Below, in pieces: positions 1-5,594 of a DNA stretch of 12,418 nt. The first letter of the stretch is position 1; every line of letters begins with the position of its first letter. The position numbers were made by a program, and so were the translations under genes. Below the pieces are notes generated by a model. The model did no database searches. It saw only the letters and a list, made by a program, of their open reading frames with translations, and was not told where the DNA came from. This DNA is from Candidatus Poribacteria bacterium (lineage in GTDB: Bacteria > Poribacteria > WGA-4E > GCA-2687025), in contig JAQBWJ010000018.1 in assembly GCA_027625215.1 (NCBI GenBank), positions 1 to 12,418 on the forward strand, written 5' to 3'.

Positions 1-419
1 GCGTCTGCAGTTTGCAGCACGGCGTCAAGGGGGTCTTCGACCGGGAACGTTTCTTCCGCCGCCTCAGGCGCGTCGGGAGTGGAAGGGAGCGCTTGTCCCG
101 CGATGCGGTCGAACATTCCAACGAACGAACCGGACGGCACATCCGCCGCTTCGTAACCGTCCTCTTCGGCGAGCAATGCGGTGAACTCGCGCAATTGGCG
201 CTGTTCTTCAATTGCGGCGACTGCGGCTTCTTCGGAGGTATACAGGTCTGTCACGACTAATCCTTGAGACGACGAGGGCGTGGCAATCGGAACGGGTTCC
301 AGATCAAGCGGCTCTTCGACCACAACAGGTTCCGACTCGTTCTTGAGGGTGGAGTACGTCAGTAGACCCGCGTACCCGATCAGCCCGATAATCACGAGTA
401 TTCCTATGTATCGACCCAT
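1..419 (-). CDS. membrane-anchored acidic protein, partial (C-terminus beyond window)
   Basis: An open frame starts with ATG at 419 and runs off the left edge with no stop, giving 139 visible residues. A strong Shine-Dalgarno stretch (GGAAGGAGGGGG, complement of 426-437) lies 6 nt before the ATG, which supports this start. The protein opens MGRYIGILVIIGLIGYAGLL, a single hydrophobic segment at about residues 4-22 with no clear cleavage site, so a signal anchor is likely. The rest is rich in Glu, Asp, Pro and Ala and looks low-complexity and extracytoplasmic. It begins 23 nt after the valS stop on the same strand and is probably co-transcribed with it. I recognise no family. It could be a periplasmic linker or scaffold protein, or the N-terminus of a larger envelope protein whose domain lies outside the window. 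Confidence 0.75.
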   Translation of the reverse strand, partial: MGRYIGILVIIGLIGYAGLLTYSTLKNESEPVVVEEPLDLEPVPIATPSSSQGLVVTDLYTSEEAAVAAIEEQRQLREFTALLAEEDGYEAADVPSGSFVGMFDRIAGQALPSTPDAPEAAEETFPVEDPLDAVLQTAD

Positions 420-442
420 GCGCGACCCCCTCCTTCCGGGCG

Positions 443-3124
443 TTACATCTCCTTCAACAGACGCAGGTTCCTCTCAAGCGTCTCTCGGGTGATGCCGAGA
501 TTCGTCTGACGCTCTCGTTCCTGTTGGACGATGGTTTCGGGTGCGCGGTTGATAAAATTTTCATTTCCGAGATTTTTGGTAACGCGCGCGAGGTCATTTT
601 CGACTTTGACGAGCTCCTTGTCGAGTCGCGCGATCTCCTCGCCGATGTCGATGACGCCCTCCAGCGGGATAAACGCCTCAACCCCTCCAGCCACCGCCGT
701 CGCGGACGCCTTCGGTTTTTCGTGAGACGCCGCGATCTTCAAATCGCCGATCTTCGCCAACGATTCAAGGTATCCCGTATGCGACGCCAACGTTTCCCTC
801 TCCCATTCGGACGCGCTGTGAGCGAGAACGTTGATCTCAGCGTTCGGGGCGATGTTCATTTCTCCGCGCACGTTGCGAATCGCGCGAATCGTGTCCATCA
901 CGACGGTCATTTGGCGTTCGGCATCCGTATCGTGGCGCGATTCGTCCTCCATCGGGAAGTGCGCCCGGCAGATCGAGTCGCCCTCGTGCGGAAGGTGTTG
1001 CCAGATTTCTTCCGTAATAAACGGCATGAACGGGTGCAACAACCGCAGCGTGCCGTCGAGCGCTTCCCACAACACATGCTTCGTCGTGTAGACTTCCGCC
1101 TCATCCTGCAACCCATACAGCCGAATCTTGGCGAGTTCGATGTACCAATCACAGTACTCATGCCATAGGAAGTCGTAGAGGGCGTTTGCGGCGTCCGCGA
1201 AGCGGAATCGATCAAGCGAGTCGTTCACTTCTTTGGCGACGGTGTTGAAACGGCTGCGTATCCACTTGTCCGCTGTACCGAGTTTAAGTTCCGCGTTCGG
1301 GTCCGGCTCGAACTCCTTGAGGTTCATCATCACGAACCGTGAGGCGTTCCAAATCTTGTTCGCAAAGTTGCGGTAGCCCTGGATGCGACTTTCGGGAAGT
1401 TGCATCCACGCCGCTTCGATCATCGACGCGCAGATGGCAAACCTCATTGCGTCCGTGCCGTACTTGTCCATCATCGTGAGCGGGTTGATGATGTTGCCGC
1501 GCGACTTGCTCATCTTCTTGCCGTCGTCGCCCGCAAGCAACGGGTGAAGATAGACGTGCTTGAACGGCACTTCGCCCTCGATCTGAAGCGCGAGATTCAC
1601 CATACGCGATACCCAAAAGAACAGAATGTCCCACCCCGTCACCAATACGTCGGTTGGGTAGAACGTCTTGAACGTGTCGCATTCCGTATGGGGCCATCCA
1701 AGCGTCGCCAGGGGCCATATCCCGCTGCTGAACCAGGTGTCGAATACTTCAGGGTCGCGTTCGAGTGAGACGTCGTCGCCGAACTTCGCGCGGGCTTCCG
1801 CAACCGCCGCCTCTTCCGATTCCGCAACGATCACATCCCCGTTCGGCGTATACCACGCAGAAATCTGATGCCCCCACCAACGACTCCGCGAGAGGGGCCA
1901 ATCCCGAACGTTTGCCATCCAGTTGCCAAAGATGTTCGTTTGATTTTCAGGGATGAATCGCAGATTACCCTTTTCGACCTCTTTCATCGCGTTATCGGCG
2001 AGCGGTTTCATCTTCATGAACCAACCCGGCGCGACGAGCGGCTCCACAGGCTCCTTCGTCCGTTCGTGGACGCCGACAGAGTGCGTATGTTCCTCGATCT
2101 TGAGGAGGTGTCCGCTGTTTCTTAGGTCGTCAACGAGCTTCTCTCGGCAGGCGTAGCGATTCAGCCCCTCGTATTCCCCGCCGTTTTCGTTAATGGAGGC
2201 GTCTTTGTTGAAGATGTTGATGCGTTCAAGGTCGTGTCGATTCCCGATCTCATAGTCGTTCGGATCGTGCCCGGGTGTTACTTTGAGAGCTCCCGTCCCG
2301 AACTCGACATCGACGTACTCGTCGGCGATGATCGGGATTTCGCGCCCGACCAACGGCAGAATCGCCGTCTTGCCGATCAAGTCCTGATAACGTTCATCGT
2401 TTGGATGAACAGCGACCGCCGTATCGCCGAGCATCGTTTCGGGTCGCGTCGTCGCAATGACAAGTTCGCGGTCAGAGCCCTTCACCTTATACTTTAGGTA
2501 ATAGAAGTGTCCTGGACGATCTTCATGCTCGACCTCAAGGTCGCTCACGCTTGTTTGCAAGCCGGGAACCCAGTTCACCATCGCCTCGCCGCGATAGATG
2601 TAGCCCGCGTCATACAATCGCTTGAACGCGACCGGCACGGCTTCCATATACTCGGCGTCCATCGTGAACCGCTCGCGTTCCCAGTCGCAGGATGCGCCGA
2701 GCCGCTGCAACTGCCCGACGATATTCCCACGAGACTCGTCTTTCCACTGCCACATGCGTTCCAGGAAGGCGTCGCGCCCAATCTCATACCGCGACGTACC
2801 CTCCGCCGAGAGCATCCCTTCCATGACGACTTCGGTAATGATCCCCGCGTGGTCGGTACCGGGCATCCAAAGCGTGTTGTAGCCGGACATGCGCTTCCAG
2901 CGAATCAACACGTCTTGAAGCGTGTTGTCCATCGCATGCCCGATGTGGAGGCTTCCGGTCACGTTCGGCGGCGGGATCACGATGCAATACGACGGTTTCT
3001 CCGACACGTCCGCCGCGCGAAAGCAGCCGTTATTCAGCCAATAGTCCAACCACCGTTTTTCGACATCAGCCGGTTCGTACGCTTTTGGGAGGTCGTTGGG
3101 CTGAGTGTCGGGCGTTTGCGTCAT
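443..3124 (-). CDS. valS: valine--tRNA ligase (ValRS)
   Basis: Cytoplasmic class Ia synthetase that charges tRNA-Val with valine and clears mischarged threonine in its editing domain. The 893 residues fit the family (about 880-950). Seen in order: N-terminal PPPNVTGSLHIGH with the HIGH signature at residues 60-63, then GTDHAGI; a CP1 editing domain containing ATTRPETMLGDTAV and GTGALKVTPGHDPNDYEIG; DTWFSSGIWPLATLGWP; the KMSKS loop at residues 537-541; an anticodon-binding domain with FANKIWNASRF; and a charged C-terminal coiled coil (about the last 75 residues) typical of ValRS. The frame stays open upstream to a GTG at 3199, but that start has no ribosome site and adds a non-conserved 25-residue leader, so I use the ATG at 3124. 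Its own ribosome site is weak (GAGAGAG). No T-box leader is visible in the 180-bp upstream gap. Confidence 0.97.
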   Translation of the reverse strand: MTQTPDTQPNDLPKAYEPADVEKRWLDYWLNNGCFRAADVSEKPSYCIVIPPPNVTGSLHIGHAMDNTLQDVLIRWKRMSGYNTLWMPGTDHAGIITEVVMEGMLSAEGTSRYEIGRDAFLERMWQWKDESRGNIVGQLQRLGASCDWERERFTMDAEYMEAVPVAFKRLYDAGYIYRGEAMVNWVPGLQTSVSDLEVEHEDRPGHFYYLKYKVKGSDRELVIATTRPETMLGDTAVAVHPNDERYQDLIGKTAILPLVGREIPIIADEYVDVEFGTGALKVTPGHDPNDYEIGNRHDLERINIFNKDASINENGGEYEGLNRYACREKLVDDLRNSGHLLKIEEHTHSVGVHERTKEPVEPLVAPGWFMKMKPLADNAMKEVEKGNLRFIPENQTNIFGNWMANVRDWPLSRSRWWGHQISAWYTPNGDVIVAESEEAAVAEARAKFGDDVSLERDPEVFDTWFSSGIWPLATLGWPHTECDTFKTFYPTDVLVTGWDILFFWVSRMVNLALQIEGEVPFKHVYLHPLLAGDDGKKMSKSRGNIINPLTMMDKYGTDAMRFAICASMIEAAWMQLPESRIQGYRNFANKIWNASRFVMMNLKEFEPDPNAELKLGTADKWIRSRFNTVAKEVNDSLDRFRFADAANALYDFLWHEYCDWYIELAKIRLYGLQDEAEVYTTKHVLWEALDGTLRLLHPFMPFITEEIWQHLPHEGDSICRAHFPMEDESRHDTDAERQMTVVMDTIRAIRNVRGEMNIAPNAEINVLAHSASEWERETLASHTGYLESLAKIGDLKIAASHEKPKASATAVAGGVEAFIPLEGVIDIGEEIARLDKELVKVENDLARVTKNLGNENFINRAPETIVQQERERQTNLGITRETLERNLRLLKEM

Positions 3125-3247
3125 GTGTCTAGCGTCTCTCTCAGAAAGTCGAAGCCTGCGATTGTCGTCGGTCGGGTCATATTCGTAAGGATAACACACG
3201 GAATGCGCTTTGAACTAGGCGGCGGTTGGCTCTCGGCTGAGATGAAA

Positions 3248-3279
3248 CGGGGCGAACCCGTCTTGAAGAGTCCGCCCCG
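3248..3279 (-). terminator. possible terminator hairpin after the isomerase gene
   Basis: Perfect 7-bp inverted repeat CGGGGCG / CGCCCCG with an 18-nt spacer, 26 nt beyond the isomerase stop on the minus strand. On that strand it is followed only by TTTCATC, so the U-tract is poor. It may attenuate read-through into valS rather than end transcription. Confidence 0.35.
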
Positions 3280-3304
3280 CGCATCCGCTCACATGTGTCT
3301 CGTC

Positions 3305-4303
3305 TTACTCGGAGAACTGAGCGTCGAAGACGATGTCGGACGGCTTGAAGTCGAGTTTCTTCAAGAAGGACGCCGCTTCAGCCGCACCGTGCTCTCGGTC
3401 CATCCCGCTGTCTTCCCATTCGACGGAGAGAGGTCCATCGTGACCGATTTCGTTCAGCGCGCGAATGATCTCTTCAAAGTTCACGCTGCCGCGCCCGATG
3501 GATCGGAAGTCCCAAAAACGGCGATTATCGCCGAAGTTGACGTGTCCGCCGAAGACGCCGACCTCTTTCGGTACGCTTGACCAGTACACGTCCTTCATGT
3601 GGACATGGTAGATGCGGTCGCGGAACTTGCGGAGGAACGCGACGTAATCGACTCCCTGATAGCCCAAGTGGGACGGGTCGTAGTTGAAGCCGAACGCCTC
3701 TCGGTGGTCAATGGCGTCGAGCGCGCGCTCCGCGCTGGCGATGTCGAACGCGATCTCCGTCGGGTGGACTTCGAGCGCGAACTTCACGCCGACCTCATCG
3801 AATACGTCGAGAATCGGGTTCCAGCGGTCGGCGAAATCCTTGTAGCCGTCTTCGATCTGCGAAGGCAGGTTAGGCGGGAACGAGTACAGCAAGTGCCAGA
3901 TGGAGCTCCCCGTGAACCCGTTGACGACCTTTACGCCGAGTTTCGCGGCGGCGCGCGCGGTGTTCTTCATCTCTTCGGCGGCGCGTTGTCGGACGCCTTC
4001 GGGCTTGCCGTCGCCCCAGATCGCGGGCGATAGAATCTGTTGGTGGCGCGGGTCGATGTTGTCGCAGACCGCTTGCCCGACGAGGTGGTTGCTGATCGCG
4101 TAACAGTCGAGCCCGTGCTTCTTGAGAATGTCCCACCGTGATTGGCAGTACTTGCCGTCTTTCATCGCTTTATCGACTTCAAAGTGGTCGCCCCAACAGG
4201 CGAGTTCGATCCCGCCGTATCCGAACGACTTGGCTTTCTGCGCCATCGTGTCGAGGGTCAAGTCCGCCCACTGTCCGGTAAAGAGCGTAATGGGTCGCGC
4301 CAT
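3305..4303 (-). CDS. sugar phosphate isomerase/epimerase (xylose isomerase-like TIM barrel)
   Basis: A 332-residue protein of the AP-endonuclease-2/xylose-isomerase-like TIM-barrel superfamily (IolE/IolI type), divalent-metal enzymes that isomerise or epimerise sugars and inositols. Candidate metal ligands lie on successive strands: E178 in FALEVHP, D209 in NYDPSHLG, H235 in YHVHMKD and E295 in LSVEWED; H180 and H212 are probably in the active site. The N-terminus (LFTGQWADL, then YGGIELACWGDHF) is the usual first strand and metal-site entry. No signal peptide, so cytoplasmic. I chose ATG 4303 because AGGGAG lies 9 nt upstream and the barrel begins directly after it; an in-frame ATG at 4342 has a weaker site. 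A good promoter with an overlapping inverted repeat lies upstream, so it is probably regulated. The exact substrate cannot be read from sequence. Confidence 0.9.
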   Translation of the reverse strand: MARPITLFTGQWADLTLDTMAQKAKSFGYGGIELACWGDHFEVDKAMKDGKYCQSRWDILKKHGLDCYAISNHLVGQAVCDNIDPRHQQILSPAIWGDGKPEGVRQRAAEEMKNTARAAAKLGVKVVNGFTGSSIWHLLYSFPPNLPSQIEDGYKDFADRWNPILDVFDEVGVKFALEVHPTEIAFDIASAERALDAIDHREAFGFNYDPSHLGYQGVDYVAFLRKFRDRIYHVHMKDVYWSSVPKEVGVFGGHVNFGDNRRFWDFRSIGRGSVNFEEIIRALNEIGHDGPLSVEWEDSGMDREHGAAEAASFLKKLDFKPSDIVFDAQFSE

Positions 4304-4384
4304 GGTGAACGTCTCCCTAAGAATGTGAAACCGATTGGTCATCGAAATCCGTGCTTGAACGGGTCGTTGTCACCATTGACCCAA

Positions 4385-4425
4385 AGGCAACGTAGCACAG
4401 AGACGGTGTACCGTCAACGTTGCCT
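4385..4425. promoter_or_regulatory. operator-like inverted repeat over the isomerase promoter
   Basis: Perfect 9-bp inverted repeat AGGCAACGT (4385-4393) and ACGTTGCCT (4417-4425). The arms are 32 bp apart, about three helical turns, so they face the same side of the helix. One arm covers the proposed -10 and the other abuts the -35. A second dyad, GACGGT-GT-ACCGTC (4402-4415), lies between them. The layout suits repression by a dimeric regulator or a looped tetramer; as RNA only the right-hand dyad could fold compactly. Confidence 0.55.
4389..4417 (-). promoter_or_regulatory. predicted sigma70-type promoter of the isomerase gene
   Basis: On the minus strand, TTGACG (complement of 4412-4417) matches the -35 consensus at 5 of 6 bases, and TACGTT (complement of 4389-4394) keeps the three strongest -10 positions. 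The spacer is exactly 17 bp (4395-4411). The start point would fall near 4382, leaving a leader of about 80 nt before ATG 4303. Confidence 0.45.
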
Positions 4426-4497
4426 CCTTCGATTGCTAGGGTCGTTCGGTTTTCATCAGGTGATCTTTGTGTCGGTTTGCGTCATTTCGATTCGCAG

Positions 4498-4521
4498 TGG
4501 AACAGGTAATCGTCTGTTCCA
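4498..4521. promoter_or_regulatory. inverted repeat TGGAACA-N10-TGTTCCA
   Basis: Perfect 7-bp arms (4498-4504 and 4515-4521) with a 10-bp spacer. The right arm TGTTCCA is the same word that recurs in the array at 4583 and 4634, so one DNA-binding protein may use both sites. Confidence 0.45.
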
Positions 4522-4572
4522 TCGAAAAACTCACTGTTCATGGGCGTTCGGAGGAAAATCCGACTGGCAACG

Positions 4573-4640
4573 TGTTTCACAATGTTCCACGATTGTTTCA
4601 CGATGTTTCGTCATGTTTCACGATGTTTCGCCTTGTTCCA
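4573..4640 (+). repeat. seven-unit near-tandem TGTTYC direct-repeat array
   Basis: Units start at 4573, 4583, 4594, 4604, 4614, 4624 and 4634: TGTTTCAC, TGTTCCAC, TGTTTCAC, TGTTTCGT, TGTTTCAC, TGTTTCGC and TGTTCCAT. Spacings are 10, 11, 10, 10, 10 and 10 bp, so every unit lies on one face of the helix. It ends 86 bp before the ppk2 start. Two looser units (TGTTCCAT at 4515, TGTTCATG at 4535) precede it. The pattern fits tandem binding by a winged-helix regulator; each unit also resembles half of a parS site. Confidence 0.7.
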
Positions 4641-4677
4641 TTCATTCGATCTCGAAAACCGAATGACCCTACTTCGA

Positions 4678-4706
4678 TTGCGCTCGGCGCGTTGGCGTTT
4701 TAGACT
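4678..4706 (+). promoter_or_regulatory. weak candidate promoter of the ppk2 operon
   Basis: TTGCGC (4678-4683), a 17-bp spacer and TAGACT (4701-4706) lie directly downstream of the TGTTYC array. The -35 matches only 3 of 6 bases and the -10 4 of 6, as expected of an activator-dependent promoter. The start would be near 4713, just ahead of the ribosome site AAGGGAG. Confidence 0.3.
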
Positions 4707-4726
4707 GTGATCGGCAAGGGAGAACC

Positions 4727-5587
4727 ATGATAACGCCGAGCGATTTTCGCATCGATCCCAAGAACTTTCGCCTCCGAGACGCAGAAACCGGGTACGTCGG
4801 CAACCTAGATAAGAAACGAGCCCGCGATCTGCTCGATGAGCGAATCAGGGAGATGCGCGACCTTCACGAGCGATTCTACGTGAACAGCCGGTATTCGCTT
4901 CTCGTCGTCATACAGGCGCACGACGCGGCGGGCAAGGATGGCACGGTCAAAGCGGTTGTCTCCGGGTTGAACCCGATGGGCATCGACGTGATCGCGTTCA
5001 AAGCTCCGACACCGGAAGAACTGAGCCACGACTTCCTTTGGCGTGTGATGAGACGGCTCCCGGCGCGAGGTCATCTCGCCATCTTCAACCGCTCCCATTA
5101 CGAGGAGGTATTGATCGCCCGCGTACGCCCCGAAATCCTGGCGGCGCAGCGTCTTCCCGACCGATGTATCACCGAAGATATTTGGGACGAACGATACGAA
5201 GACATCAACGCCTTCGAGCGCTATCTGACGCGAAACGGGACAAAGATCGTCAAGATATTTCTAAACGTCTCAAAAGCGGAGCAGAAAGAACGGTTTCTCA
5301 GCCGAATCAACACGCCGGACAAGCAGTGGAAATTCGCCGAAGCGGACCTACGTGATCGCGCCTACTGGGACGACTTTCAAGACGCCTTTCAGGACATGCT
5401 CGAAAGCACCAGCACGGATTGGGCGCCCTGGCACGTCGTTCCGGCGGATAGAAAGTGGTTCACGCGGTTGGTTGTCGCCGAGATCATCCTCGACGCAATG
5501 CGCGACCTCGACCCGCAGTTCCCGGTCGTCTCCGACGCAAAACGCCAGATGCTCATCGACGCGCGCCGACAACTGGAAGACGAGTAA
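4727..5587 (+). CDS. ppk2: polyphosphate kinase 2 (PPK2, class III-type)
   Basis: A 286-residue cytoplasmic kinase that transfers phosphate from polyphosphate to AMP or ADP, regenerating ATP. Seen: Walker A HDAAGKDGT at residues 65-73 (D66 and K70 expected to be catalytic), then SGLNPMGIDV, the conserved ELSHDFLWRV near 98-107, the NRSHYEEVL block at 121-129, the lid region NTPDKQWKF at 195-203, and the C-terminal STDWAPWHVVPADRKWF at 229-245. From memory the sequence resembles the Meiothermus ruber class III enzyme along its whole length, which favours use of AMP as well as ADP. ATG 4727 has AAGGGAG 5 nt upstream. It is the first gene of a three-gene operon, with a 7-nt gap to the next. The direct-repeat array upstream suggests regulation, perhaps by phosphate status (inference). 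Confidence 0.95.
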   Translation: MITPSDFRIDPKNFRLRDAETGYVGNLDKKRARDLLDERIREMRDLHERFYVNSRYSLLVVIQAHDAAGKDGTVKAVVSGLNPMGIDVIAFKAPTPEELSHDFLWRVMRRLPARGHLAIFNRSHYEEVLIARVRPEILAAQRLPDRCITEDIWDERYEDINAFERYLTRNGTKIVKIFLNVSKAEQKERFLSRINTPDKQWKFAEADLRDRAYWDDFQDAFQDMLESTSTDWAPWHVVPADRKWFTRLVVAEIILDAMRDLDPQFPVVSDAKRQMLIDARRQLEDE

Positions 5588-5594
5588 TCGACTC

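Larger units (their letters stand above)
4304..4726. other. divergent intergenic control region (isomerase <- | -> ppk2)
   Basis: 423 bp with no supportable gene. It separates two divergently transcribed units and is unusually rich in short repeats: an inverted repeat over the isomerase promoter (4385-4425), an inverted repeat TGGAACA-N10-TGTTCCA (4498-4521), a seven-unit TGTTYC array (4573-4640) and a 7-bp inverted repeat TCATTCG/CGAATGA (4642-4648 and 4660-4666). Short open frames here are not bounded by ribosome sites and overlap the repeats. Confidence 0.8.

Noticed and set aside
3125..3199. Longer valS start (GTG at 3199)
   Set aside because: No ribosome site, and the added 25 residues have no counterpart in ValRS proteins as I know them.
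3125..3304. T-box riboswitch ahead of valS
   Set aside because: The AGGGTGGNACCGCG antiterminator box is absent and the gap is too short for a full leader.
2507..3580. Long plus-strand open frame (357 codons) opposite valS and the isomerase gene
   Set aside because: It spans the ends of two well-supported minus-strand genes and the gap between them, has no recognisable domain, and its composition is that of a high-GC antisense shadow.
4573..4640. CRISPR array
   Set aside because: Units are only about 6-8 bp with 2-4 bp between them and no cas gene is near.
4573..4640. True palindromic parS site
   Set aside because: No unit is followed by the inverted half GTGAAACA; only direct half-site matches exist.
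5352..5594. N-terminal extension of the PglZ-like frame into ppk2
   Set aside because: It overlaps the conserved C-terminus of PPK2 in another frame, is Ser/Arg-rich like a shadow, and ATG 5595 follows the ppk2 stop directly.
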